In this document: in pieces, positions 32,561 through 40,733 of the stretch
How positions within the stretch are numbered: position 1 is the stretch's first letter
Layout of the letters: the number at the start of each line of letters is the position of its first letter
Source of the DNA: Litoribacter populi
GTDB taxonomy: Bacteria; Bacteroidota; Bacteroidia; Cytophagales; Cyclobacteriaceae
DNA length: 64,000 nucleotides
Assembly (NCBI RefSeq): GCF_007483685.1
Contig: NZ_VMKN01000001.1
Span: 1,378,297-1,442,296, forward strand
Direction: 5' to 3'
Program-made: the position numbers and the translations under genes
Notes under the pieces: generated by a model
Database searches by the model: none
What the model was told of the DNA's origin: nothing
The model's input: only the letters and a program-made list of their open reading frames with translations

Positions 32561-34579
32561 TTATACTAAGTCCCAAGCGTTAAATTCGTCTTCATCATCC
32601 TCGTTGGGTTGGGTAAGTTTACCCGCCCCGTTGCCCATTGCCGTTACTAGCTTTTGGTCTAAATGGGTTACCGATTTCGTCATTACCCCAGCCTGTAGCC
32701 TGGCTTCGGCATCCGCCAGAAGCCTGCCTTCCACGTCTCCGGCCCACTCCCTGATAAATGGTATTAGGGTGTTACCCTCCTGTTGCAATGCCCGTATTCT
32801 GGCCGCATCACCCTCTTCATAGTCAGCCAGTGCGGCTGGTGTTCTTCTGAACTCCTCCGCGACAAAGCGGGTGGTTTTCCCGTCCGTTACCAGTACCTTG
32901 CTTAGGTCTGAGGGGTCATATATCACCTGCATTTTCTTACCGATATGCTGTAGGATTTGCCCTTGGCTCAATTCGTATTGGCGCTTTTGGCCCATTAGGG
33001 TAGGGACAATACCCTTATCCGTAATGGTGTTCTTTTCGATGTGCTTTACCCCAAAGGTGGATAGGTACATTTCTTCGTTGAAAATGCGTTCTTGGCTCTT
33101 TTTGCTTGCCATGAGTGCAGTTAGCCACTCCTGTTCTCTAGTCATGTCGCATCCTTTGCGCTTGGTATTGCGGAGAGCCTGTATAAAAGAGGCAAGTAGA
33201 TATGGAGCCTCCTCTATATGAGGGAAATTCTTGGTAGAAAGGGTGTCTGGGTTGAGGTTTTCCTTTGCCTTAATGTTATGCCCTGCATAGTTCTTAGGGA
33301 ACATTTTCTTAAGTACCTGATGCCAAGTTGTGCCAAAAGAACCTTCCACATACTTGGAGTATGGGTTTTTAAGCTCTGCCGGGGTACTCTTGGCCATAGA
33401 CTTGTAGAACTGGCCCAATTCGTTTTCCTGTTTGTTATCCAATGCCCAGCGGTCAGTTTGTATCTGTTGCCACATGTACTGATTCCCGGTCATTTTCTTC
33501 ACATATCTGGCGGCATCCCTATAGGCATCCTTAATGAGCTGGATGGTTACCGTATGGCCAGCGGCATAGCCCAAAGGCATATCATTGTAGGTGTCATAGA
33601 CCACGTATAGGGTAAGCTTAAACCACTTGTTTTCGGGTATTACCCTTGTCTTTCCATTGCGGACAATGGTGGTTTCCGGCTTGTAGAAATATACGTCCCA
33701 CACGTTATCATCGGAGTTGATGAATAGTAAAGGGGCACTGGCTCTCTCTCTGGATATCTTCTTTTTGATTTTAGCCCTGACCTTACCCTCACCTTCTTGG
33801 AATAATAGGAGGTAATTTTTCCACTTTTTCCGCCAGTACCCCACTGTACCCGGTGTAATATCATCCTTACCGTTTTCCCTTGCCCAATCATTATAGGCAT
33901 CGGCTATCACGGTATCATCATGTCGGTTTCTTTGCTTTAAAAGAGCTTTCAAAAAGTCCTCATCCACCTTTTTGGTATAGGAGTTGCCAAACTTGTGAAG
34001 GTTAATCAATTGCTCATAGCCCCCTTCTTGATACTTTTTGAGGGCTGTTTTAAGCCTTTTACCTTCTTTGTCGGCTGGAAGCTTGACGTTTTTCAGCTTA
34101 ATCATTTCAGAGGCCTGTTGCCAGAATTCCATTACCGAAATATTGAGCTCCCTTTTCAGAGCCTTTTTATCCTGGGTAAGCCTGCCTAGCATGTTGAGCC
34201 AAGTCGCCGCCTCTGTATATCGGTGGACGTAATTGATTTGTGGCTTACCCTTAAGGTCTTTATCTGTGGCTGGGAGCTTATCCCCATTGGGAAGGATGTA
34301 ATCAGTGTAAAACCGCTGGGCTTTGAAATCCCATTCCAGACTGTTAAGGATGGGCTGGCGGGAGGCATATACATAAGGGTCGCCATACAGCTCCCTTACC
34401 ATTCGCCTGTACTTGATGGGCAAAGATTCAAATTCAATGAGTACTTTCCTGCCATTACCCCCAATGCCATGGACGGTAATGTTTCCTTTATCCTTATGAT
34501 AGTAGAAGTTATCTCTATTGAAAACAGAGGGAACTAACTCATCATACTCAAGGCAAAGTTTACTGAAATGGTACTCCAT
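32561..34579 (-). CDS. MuA-like DDE transposase
   Basis: 672 residues. The N-terminal about 250 residues hold DNA-end-binding helices. The RNase H-like catalytic core follows, with probable Asp295 (NVWDVYFY), Asp376 (IQTDRWAL) and Glu412 (YVEGSFGTTWH). A Mu-type C-terminal beta domain and an acidic tail (QPNEDDEDEFNAWDLV) that could contact the MuB-like ATPase follow. It cuts and joins phage ends for integration and for replicative transposition. Length is close to Mu A (663). Confidence 0.9.
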   Translation of the reverse strand: MEYHFSKLCLEYDELVPSVFNRDNFYYHKDKGNITVHGIGGNGRKVLIEFESLPIKYRRMVRELYGDPYVYASRQPILNSLEWDFKAQRFYTDYILPNGDKLPATDKDLKGKPQINYVHRYTEAATWLNMLGRLTQDKKALKRELNISVMEFWQQASEMIKLKNVKLPADKEGKRLKTALKKYQEGGYEQLINLHKFGNSYTKKVDEDFLKALLKQRNRHDDTVIADAYNDWARENGKDDITPGTVGYWRKKWKNYLLLFQEGEGKVRAKIKKKISRERASAPLLFINSDDNVWDVYFYKPETTIVRNGKTRVIPENKWFKLTLYVVYDTYNDMPLGYAAGHTVTIQLIKDAYRDAARYVKKMTGNQYMWQQIQTDRWALDNKQENELGQFYKSMAKSTPAELKNPYSKYVEGSFGTTWHQVLKKMFPKNYAGHNIKAKENLNPDTLSTKNFPHIEEAPYLLASFIQALRNTKRKGCDMTREQEWLTALMASKKSQERIFNEEMYLSTFGVKHIEKNTITDKGIVPTLMGQKRQYELSQGQILQHIGKKMQVIYDPSDLSKVLVTDGKTTRFVAEEFRRTPAALADYEEGDAARIRALQQEGNTLIPFIREWAGDVEGRLLADAEARLQAGVMTKSVTHLDQKLVTAMGNGAGKLTQPNEDDEDEFNAWDLV

Positions 34580-34647
34580 AAATTTAAAAACTTAGATGGT
34601 TCCCCCCGGGGCCTCGAACCTCGGCGACTGCCAGCGGGAAATTTTTA

Positions 34648-34881
34648 CTATTTGTTTTTGATGATTCCTTTTAGTTTATTTAAAAGCAAGCTGTTGCTAT
34701 CATCAGCCACCTGATCCACTGTCAGTACCTTTTGCGCCATTGGGCTGTCTTTTGCTACTACCCCCGCACGCAACTTCTTCACATAGCTCACCGAGCATCC
34801 CACCAACTCTGCCACTTCCTGAGCGGAAAACCTGTAGCTTTTTTTGGTACGTCTTGTTTTTTTATTTTTATCTTTGGTCAT
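34648..34881 (-). CDS. Ner-like early DNA-binding protein
   Basis: 77 residues with a basic N-terminus (KDKNKKTRRTKKSYRF) and a helix-turn-helix (SAQEVAELVGCSVSYVKKLRAG, residues about 18-40). It is the first gene of the early operon, facing the repressor, the place of Ner in Mu or Cro in lambda. It would tune early and repressor transcription. Assigned by fold and place. Confidence 0.6.
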   Translation of the reverse strand: MTKDKNKKTRRTKKSYRFSAQEVAELVGCSVSYVKKLRAGVVAKDSPMAQKVLTVDQVADDSNSLLLNKLKGIIKNK

Positions 34882-34901
34882 AATGTTTGTGCTTTACGGT
34901 T

Positions 34902-34945
34902 CAAATATACTAAAGAAAAATTAAGTACCAAATATCTATTAAGTA
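34902..34945 (-). promoter_or_regulatory. Early promoter with overlapping TTAAGTA operators
   Basis: On the minus strand, TTG at 34931-34929 and TATATTTG at 34909-34902 are spaced by 19 nt, matching the Bacteroidetes -33 TTG and -7 TAnnTTTG consensus and pointing at the Ner-like gene. Two direct TTAAGTA motifs on the plus strand (34921-34927, 34939-34945) lie in the spacer and just upstream of the -33 box, where a repressor would block polymerase. Confidence 0.65.
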
Positions 34946-34946
34946 A

Positions 34947-35453
34947 ATGGAAGATTTTTCTTCACGGCTCGAAAAGGTGCTTGAACACCTCCAAATCACG
35001 CCATACAAGATGGCGAAGGATATTGGCACGTCCGAGGCTGTGATTTCCAATGCAAAAAATGGCAAGAATAAACCGAGCTATGACTTCTTAAGTAAGATAC
35101 TTAATTTTTATAAAGTACTTAATGCGGAATGGCTAATAACGGGTCAGGGGGAAATGCTAAAAAGTGGCATAAAAAATGAATATACCCCCCGTCCCTCGGG
35201 AGGATATGAAATCGTTGCTGATACTGAAACTGCATATACCCCTAAGCCCCCAAAGGAAAAACTACACCCAAAACAGGCTGAAAAACTACACCCAACCCTA
35301 CACCCAACTCCCGAAAAGTGCGCATTATGCCATGAAAAGGAGCGGGTCATAGAACAGCAAAAGGAGACCATTGACACCTTAAAAGAAGTCAATAGCCTCC
35401 TACGTTCGAAGCTGGAAGAAAGGGAGGGGCGGGGAAACCGCCGGGCAGGCTAA
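34947..35453 (+). CDS. Phage repressor, XRE family
   Basis: 168 residues. N-terminal helix-turn-helix (ITPYKMAKDIGTSEAVISNAKNGKNKPS, about residues 16-45) and LNAEWLITGQGEM, the usual end of the domain in Bacteroidota phage regulators. The second half is a low-complexity KLHP/LHPT region, a CALCHE motif and a coiled coil (ERVIEQQKETIDTLKEVNSLLRSKLEE). No S24 autoprotease is present, so LexA-like self-cleavage is not expected. Divergent from the early operon. Three more TTAAGTA/TACTTAA motifs occur inside the gene at 35088-35122. Confidence 0.8.
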   Translation: MEDFSSRLEKVLEHLQITPYKMAKDIGTSEAVISNAKNGKNKPSYDFLSKILNFYKVLNAEWLITGQGEMLKSGIKNEYTPRPSGGYEIVADTETAYTPKPPKEKLHPKQAEKLHPTLHPTPEKCALCHEKERVIEQQKETIDTLKEVNSLLRSKLEEREGRGNRRAG

Positions 35454-35538
35454 AAGTAGTATATAAGCGGATTAAGGGGCTATTAACCTCCATTGTCCCG
35501 CTTTTAGCCTCCTAAGCAGAAAAGGAATTCAAACAATT

Positions 35539-35566
35539 TTTAAACCTATTTAAAAAGACTTTTAAA
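35539..35566. repeat. Phased TTTAAA array near the repressor-side end
   Basis: TTTAAA occurs at 35539, 35549 and 35561, so at steps of 10 and 12 bp, about one helical turn. It lies between the repressor gene and the end repeats. A weaker two-step array lies near the other end (2891, 2902). The rest of 35454-35743 holds the end repeats and no gene. Confidence 0.5.
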
Positions 35567-35600
35567 AAATTCAATCATGATTCAAGCAAATTCAAGCGTC

Positions 35601-35682
35601 CGGTACATCTGGTTTTTTACAAATGGCCGTTTCCAGCCTGTTTAAACAGATTTCGCACATCTATATTGGTACATCTTGTTTT
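35601..35682. repeat. Prophage repressor-side end: candidate transposase-binding repeats
   Basis: GGTACATCTGGTTTTTT starts at 35602, GCACATCTATATTGG at 35655-35669 and GGTACATCTTGTTTT at 35668-35682. The last is 14 of 15 identical to the inverse complement at 2852-2866. Three spaced copies mirror the L1-L3 arrangement of Mu ends. Confidence 0.6.
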
Positions 35683-35694
35683 ACCCCCCTTACA

Positions 35695-35701
35695 TTTATA
35701 C
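35695..35701. repeat. Candidate target-site duplication, right copy
   Basis: TTTATAC, equal to 2761-2767, lies 13 bp past the outermost end repeat and 42 bp before the next host gene. The last phage base before it would be A of TTACA, giving the CA end expected of Mu-like elements on this side only. Confidence 0.35.
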
Positions 35702-35743
35702 ACTAAGGGGTGTAATCATACATACCATAAATTTCCTTTTTAG

Positions 35744-36937
35744 ATGAAAAATAGACAAAGATTTTCTGCCTTCCTGGCATTGACTGTTATGGTGATAGGC
35801 GTGTCCTGCTCGGGTGAGGGGCAGGTGGACCGGCAGCATTCCCTGCAGCTTGAAGTAGTGGATTCCCTGGTGGTGGATATGTTGGAGCCCTTAATTTTGG
35901 ACGATCATCTCCCTGAGGAAGGGCTGTTTTTGTTGAAGGGCGATAAAAACCGCCTGCCTATGCTCGTGGATGAAGGCGGGCGAATCGTCCGTGCCTTTGA
36001 CATCGCCGAAGACGGGCCCAATGGGGTAGGGGCCGGTGGCGCTTTGGGGTATAAATTCCTGGGCAAGGACAGGTTTGTGGCCCAAGGGTTTTACAACCAT
36101 TACCATATTTATAACCTCAAAGGGGAAAAGGAGAAGGCTGTTCCCTTCAATGCTGAGGGGCTATACCATATCAAACTGTACAAGAACAGGACGACATTCC
36201 ATCCCTTCATGAAAGGCGGTCAGGCCATGATGGTGGGGGAGGAACCCAATTCCTACAACCCCGGTGAGATCAGTTTCCGGAAATCAGGGGCAGACTTCTA
36301 CCGACAGGCCAGGATCCTTTATGCCTACAATTTGGAGACGGAGGAAAACCAACTGTTGGAAACCTATCCGGAGGATTGGGAGCCGAGGGCAAGCAACAGG
36401 TTTGTGGGTGAAAGTGCTCCGCTGATGGACTTTAGCAAAAGGAAAAACGAGATGGCGGTTTTGCCCCGGGTGGGCAATCAGCTGTTTCTCTATGATTTTG
36501 CAGGAGAAACACCCAGCCAAAAAAGTGTGGTGGAGCTGAGCCACCCCCACCGGCCATCCGAAGCCCCCACTGTATCCCCTGAGGAAGAAGGCCGGATATC
36601 GGATTACCCGAATTTCTCTGACCTGAGGTATGCAGGCGATTACATCCTCGTCCAGTTCTTCACCCAGGTACCGGCGGATATCACCAGGGAGATCAAGGCG
36701 CAGGCAGGTGAGCAATATGCCAATTCCCCCGAATACAGGGAGGCACGCAAAAAGTATATCAAGCCGTATTTCCTGGTGGTCAAAGACGGCCAACAAATAG
36801 GAACGCTGGACGAGGTGCCGGTACATGGGACCTTGGATTTTGCTGATGAAGAAGGCTATATCTATTTCAACGACAACCTAAGCCCTGAAACAGAAAGGGA
36901 CTATAATGTTTTTTACAAGCTAAGGATTAAGGGGTGA
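35744..36937 (+). CDS. 6-bladed beta-propeller lipoprotein (DUF4221/BF3164-like)
   Basis: 397 residues. Lipoprotein signal (lipobox VSCSG near residue 24). The mature protein shows repeated strand blocks with G-KFLGKDRFVAQGFYNHYHIYNLKG and YAGDYILVQFF, typical of the large Bacteroidota family of 6-bladed propellers. Such proteins sit on the outer membrane face and are often co-regulated with AraC or sigma factors. The prophage lies 49 bp upstream of the ATG, so native promoter elements are probably displaced. Substrate unknown. Confidence 0.7.
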   Translation: MKNRQRFSAFLALTVMVIGVSCSGEGQVDRQHSLQLEVVDSLVVDMLEPLILDDHLPEEGLFLLKGDKNRLPMLVDEGGRIVRAFDIAEDGPNGVGAGGALGYKFLGKDRFVAQGFYNHYHIYNLKGEKEKAVPFNAEGLYHIKLYKNRTTFHPFMKGGQAMMVGEEPNSYNPGEISFRKSGADFYRQARILYAYNLETEENQLLETYPEDWEPRASNRFVGESAPLMDFSKRKNEMAVLPRVGNQLFLYDFAGETPSQKSVVELSHPHRPSEAPTVSPEEEGRISDYPNFSDLRYAGDYILVQFFTQVPADITREIKAQAGEQYANSPEYREARKKYIKPYFLVVKDGQQIGTLDEVPVHGTLDFADEEGYIYFNDNLSPETERDYNVFYKLRIKG

Positions 36938-36972
36938 TATAAATCTGGCAGGATTATCGCAAGCCTTGATTT

Positions 36973-36990
36973 AAACCTGGCAGGTTTTTT
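36973..36990 (+). terminator. Terminator-like palindrome
   Basis: AAACCT-GGC-AGGTTT followed by a T run, 35 bp past the stop of the propeller gene. Nearly the same as at 317 and 49599. Confidence 0.6.
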
Positions 36991-37009
36991 AGGGTTTCTT
37001 TACCTCGTT

Positions 37010-37150
37010 CCTTCAAAGAAAGCCCCCCTTCCCGGAACAGCCGTTCTTTGTATCCTATACCCATTCTGTCCAGGAGCCATGCCATGTTGAAGCCGGTGAC
37101 GTAGAAATACTTGGTGCTGGAGGTCTGGTAGCTCCACTTTTAGTTTTGGA
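37010..37150 (-). pseudogene. Decayed C-terminal gene remnant, copy 1
   Basis: Reading on the minus strand gives KWSYQTSSTKYFYVTGFNMA and then LLDRMGIGYKERLF, with a stop just upstream (CAA AAC TAA) and no start. It is about 80% similar to the remnant at 46438-46737. The parent family is not recognised. The rest of 36938-37244 holds only the terminator. Confidence 0.65.
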
Positions 37151-37244
37151 TGCTGTACTGGCTGAATTGTATGTAAGACCGATATGCCGGATCGGAAAAA
37201 AATCAGGGGCTTGCAATATCTATGTTTTTGCTTTGTGGTTACAA

Positions 37245-38852
37245 TTAAAAATCATTTCGGAGAGATTCGTCTGTTTTCCCGTCGATATATATACCGATTA
37301 TTTTTCGGATGGTCCCATCGTTTTCTTGTAAGAAGCGAAGCCTAAAGGTGTCTGATTTTTCAAGGGCAAAAGTGTCTTGGGATAAAGGTATCAGAAGGTT
37401 TTCCTCATTCCCTTCTCTTTGATAGTATAGTTTTCCATCACGGAATGTAATCTTTCTGACCTCGTATTGGCCTTCATAACTAGTAAGGACTGAGGAAGGA
37501 ACAGTAATTGGGTTTTCACTGATTTCAAGGCTTTCTTTTATCCATTGTAGATTTCTTACCGCATTATGGTCATCTGGATCCAATTCAATACAGCGCTGGT
37601 AAGATGCTAGGGCGGCTTTTAGATTTCCTGATTTCTGCTGCACATCACCCAAAGCATAATGAGCCCTAGCTGAATCAGGTTCTTCTGAGATGATTTTTTC
37701 CAGCATCTCTGAAGTCAAGTCTTTAGTGGCCTGAAAGGACCAGAATTCATCTTCATAGAATGTCATGACCATTTTATAATCCATTTTATTCAGCTCAAAC
37801 TTCACCCTAAAATCTCCACTTTCCTGAAAAAACTCTGTCTCTGACTGAGCAAGCATGGGTGGAATTTCTTCACCCTCAAAAGACAAAACAATACCTCCTT
37901 CATTTTCTCTAACGGCTATATTGAAATCCGTATAGGTAATATAATTTCCTACATATTGGTCTAATATACTCTTGGGTAATGAAACCGGATTAGGTTTTAC
38001 CCACTCATATACGGGTCGCTCTTCCACAAGTGATTGCAAATCATCAAAAGCATAAGATTTTTGACCTTTGGCCAGCAACTCACTTAGGTTAATTTTGACA
38101 GAATTTTTATATGGATTAGCGTAAAACCAAATTTCCCCTGTACTTAAGTTTTGAATGTTGGAGTACATGGTACCCTCATGACTTGTTTCCCGAATGATAC
38201 TTTCCATTGTTGAAAGTTCTAGGTCCAAGGTGCTTATCTTTTCCATGGCAATAGGATACCTCCAGCAAGTAGAACCATCTTCTTTTCCACATATATCAAA
38301 GTTTGTCGAAACTAAAGGTTGACCCTTTTCCGCCAATTTCATGCCTGAAGCACTTATTATTGCGAACCTGCCCTGCCTGTCTGCCACATGCATTTGGGCA
38401 CTTTGAAAGCCATTTTGAAACCAGTACGTTTCAAAAAAATCCATTACTTCCTGCAAAGAACTCATGCTAGCAAGGATATGAGGTAGAATAGCTCCATCCC
38501 CCTGAGGGAAAGCTTTTTTGTTTTTAAGATTAAAACCCTGAACCTGATCAATGGAATTAAAATCAAAAGTTAATCCCGCCTCGTTCATACCCCCTTGTAT
38601 ATTTCCACCTTCCCCATTTTTAGGAGAGAAATGAGAAAGCGTGTAATATCCATAATTGGTTTGTGCTGATTTAGGAAAAACATTGATAAACGTGGCCACA
38701 CCTTTTGGGCCATCTTCATTATTGGCATTCCATACATGGCCATCAGCGCCCACTCCACTGGCAATGGTACATGCAGAAGCAATTTTTGGTGAAACTAAAA
38801 ACAGCCCAATAATGAGAAATAGCAGATTTTGAAAAGAGTTAAATTTATTCAT
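37245..38852 (-). CDS. Exported Ntn-hydrolase (acyl-amide hydrolase type) with TPR region
   Basis: 535 residues. The signal peptide ends KIASA, so Cys28 would be the mature N-terminal residue and the Ntn nucleophile (CTIASG). The following HVWNANNEDGP takes the place of the GRNxDW motif of choloylglycine/acyl-coenzyme A:6-APA acyltransferase-like enzymes. Residues about 385-430 form a TPR unit (ARAHYALGDVQQKSGNLKAALASYQRCIELDPDD) and a short DUF-like domain follows. The linear amide C-N bond hydrolysis role is inferred from family. Single gene unit, with 450 bp of spacer behind it. Confidence 0.75.
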   Translation of the reverse strand: MNKFNSFQNLLFLIIGLFLVSPKIASACTIASGVGADGHVWNANNEDGPKGVATFINVFPKSAQTNYGYYTLSHFSPKNGEGGNIQGGMNEAGLTFDFNSIDQVQGFNLKNKKAFPQGDGAILPHILASMSSLQEVMDFFETYWFQNGFQSAQMHVADRQGRFAIISASGMKLAEKGQPLVSTNFDICGKEDGSTCWRYPIAMEKISTLDLELSTMESIIRETSHEGTMYSNIQNLSTGEIWFYANPYKNSVKINLSELLAKGQKSYAFDDLQSLVEERPVYEWVKPNPVSLPKSILDQYVGNYITYTDFNIAVRENEGGIVLSFEGEEIPPMLAQSETEFFQESGDFRVKFELNKMDYKMVMTFYEDEFWSFQATKDLTSEMLEKIISEEPDSARAHYALGDVQQKSGNLKAALASYQRCIELDPDDHNAVRNLQWIKESLEISENPITVPSSVLTSYEGQYEVRKITFRDGKLYYQREGNEENLLIPLSQDTFALEKSDTFRLRFLQENDGTIRKIIGIYIDGKTDESLRNDF

Positions 38853-39302
38853 CGATATGGCTTTAAAATAGTAGTAATGAAAATAGAGTGGAACTGATTT
38901 CCCCTTTAATATTGTCTTTAAAAATATTTACTTACCCTATTGATGAACCGATTGAGGAAATGTTACAAAAAATGAGGATTTTGTTTAAAAAGGGTAGACA
39001 GATGGATTAAATACCATTTTACGCTAACCATCATTTGCCTGTTGTCGGGAACTCTGGCTGCAGGTAGTCCAGATGAACACAGATTTTTAATTCGCAGACC
39101 AGTCGGGAGGCTGAATTGCAAACAGATTTTGACTAATTAGCGGTAAAATACCTATTCTTTGGCTTTTACTATTGCTTTATCTGTTAATTTCATGCAAATT
39201 TATCGATAGAAAAAATTAAATTATTATCCTCAATGGTGCTAATGGCTCACCTTCTATTGAATATTGGGCTTTAGGACTGATTTTCCTTCCTATCCATTAA
39301 TA
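38853..39302. other. Intergenic region, 450 bp
   Basis: AT-rich spacer between the divergent Ntn-hydrolase and histidine kinase genes. I see no gene, stable hairpin or clear TTG/TAnnTTTG promoter here, though promoters for both genes must lie in it. A TTG at 39264 could extend the kinase by 13 residues but is not favoured. Confidence 0.6.
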
Positions 39303-40733
39303 ATGAATGTAGAGATTATTATTGCCATCATTCTTTTTTCCTACCTCAGGAGATCTACTTTGACTTATGAGGTTCCGCTTAGATGGAAGAAACCGCTGAA
39401 GTGGGGGCTGATTGCCTCCATAATTGTAGGGATTCTGGATATTTCCACCTTGCTAGGGGATGTACTAGGAAAGGTCCTCTCCATCTTTCTGGTAGGTGCT
39501 GTAATTTATGGGATTCTTCGGTATAAAGAATTGGACAAAGGCAGACAGTTAGTGTTCGCCTGGCTGCCCCTTTTGATATTATCTTTAGCTATTGAAGTGG
39601 TTGAATACTTTTTTCCACGTTTTTATAACCGATGGGATGATTATTTTCTTCTGGCCATATTCTGTGCTTTTGCATGGGGCATAGCCATGTGGATCAACAA
39701 TAACAAGCAGCGGAAAGCCTTGGAAAGGGAAAAGATTAAATCCTTGGCAAGAGAGCAGGAGTTTAAGGCCACTGAGCAGATGAAGATTATGCTGGAGAAA
39801 CAGGTAGGGGAACGGACCTCAGCACTCACCAAGCAAAAGGAAGAACTGGAAAAAACTCTTGAAGAACTTAAATCCACCCAGGCCCAGCTGATCCATGCTG
39901 AGAAAATGGCTTCCCTGGGAGAGCTTACTGCAGGAATAGCACATGAAATCCAGAACCCCCTCAATTTTGTCAATAACTTTTCCGAAGTAAGCAGTGAGCT
40001 TCTGGACGAAATGTCCGAGGAACTCCAGAAGGGGGATATCGAGGAGGTAAAGGCTTTGGTAGAAGATATTAAGCTAAACCTTGAAAAAATAAACCACCAT
40101 GGCAAACGTGCCGATGCTATAGTCAAGGGGATGCTGATGCATAGCCGCAACAATTCTGAGCAAAAATCCCTCACGGACATTAACGCTCTTGCAGAGGAGT
40201 ACCTCAGGCTTTCATACCATGGCCTACGTGCCAAGGACAAATCCTTCAACGCTAATTTTAAGGTAGAATTGGAACCGGATCTTGCTCGTATTAACATTGT
40301 TCCCCAAGATATCGGTAGGGTCTTTCTTAATCTTTTCAACAATGCTTTTTATGCCGTAAATCAACATGCCAAAAACCTCAGGGAAAAGGGAATAGAGGGG
40401 TATATGCCCACCGTGGTACTTTCCACAGCCCTATACTCTAATCAGGGAAAGGGTAATGTGGTGATCACAATAGGGGATAATGGAATGGGAATACCTGACT
40501 CCATCAAGGCAAAAATCTTCCAGCCATTTTTCACCACCAAACCTACTGGAGAAGGAACAGGACTTGGCTTATCGCTGAGTTATGACATCATAAAGGCACA
40601 TGGGGGTGATCTGGAAGTAGGCAACCATGACTCCACAGAGCACCTTCATGGGGAAACCGAACTGATGGAAGGTTGCCGGGGAACGGTTTTTACCATTACT
40701 TTACCTTATGACAAAACAGAAGCCTTAATATGA
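39303..40733 (+). CDS. Membrane sensor histidine kinase
   Basis: 476 residues from ATG 39303. Four to five N-terminal membrane segments (about 2-14, 33-52, 57-73, 84-104, 113-131), a coiled coil (135-200), then a HisKA domain with His214 ([18 protein letters not shown]) and a HATPase domain: N-box ([17 protein letters not shown]), G1 ([13 protein letters not shown]) and G2 ([15 protein letters not shown]). The stop overlaps the response regulator ATG (ATGA). It is likely to phosphorylate one or both following regulators. Confidence 0.9.
   Translation: MNVEIIIAIILFSYLRRSTLTYEVPLRWKKPLKWGLIASIIVGILDISTLLGDVLGKVLSIFLVGAVIYGILRYKELDKGRQLVFAWLPLLILSLAIEVVEYFFPRFYNRWDDYFLLAIFCAFAWGIAMWINNNKQRKALEREKIKSLAREQEFKATEQMKIMLEKQVGERTSALTKQKEELEKTLEELKSTQAQLIHAEKMASLGELTAGIAHEIQNPLNFVNNFSEVSSELLDEMSEELQKGDIEEVKALVEDIKLNLEKINHHGKRADAIVKGMLMHSRNNSEQKSLTDINALAEEYLRLSYHGLRAKDKSFNANFKVELEPDLARINIVPQDIGRVFLNLFNNAFYAVNQHAKNLREKGIEGYMPTVVLSTALYSNQGKGNVVITIGDNGMGIPDSIKAKIFQPFFTTKPTGEGTGLGLSLSYDIIKAHGGDLEVGNHDSTEHLHGETELMEGCRGTVFTITLPYDKTEALI

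Larger units (their letters stand above)
2768..35694. mobile_element. Mu-like transposable prophage (about 33 kb)
   Basis: The segment is bounded by inverted ACATCTTGTTTT-type repeats and carries all Mu-type modules: DDE transposase, AAA ATPase target selector, GemA-like and DUF3164 early proteins, gp28-like terminase, gp29/DUF935 portal joined to gpF, gp36, gpG, a protease/scaffold, holin/amidase and a siphovirus-like tail with a tape measure and fibres. No integrase or DGR reverse transcriptase is present. All key reading frames look intact, so it could be inducible. The element is reversed: repressor end at right, fibre end at left. Exact ends are inferred from terminal repeats and a candidate duplication, and are uncertain by about 10 bp. 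The tail type (long tube, tape measure of 1292 residues, no sheath gene seen) suggests a siphovirus rather than a myovirus like Mu. Confidence 0.9.

Noticed and set aside
34595-34640. Complete tRNA gene
   Set aside because: Only a T-arm-like part is present; D-arm and anticodon arm cannot be built.
2768-35694. Contractile (myovirus) tail as in Mu
   Set aside because: No sheath, no baseplate wedge genes and no gpL/gpM pair were found; the tail set is siphovirus-like.
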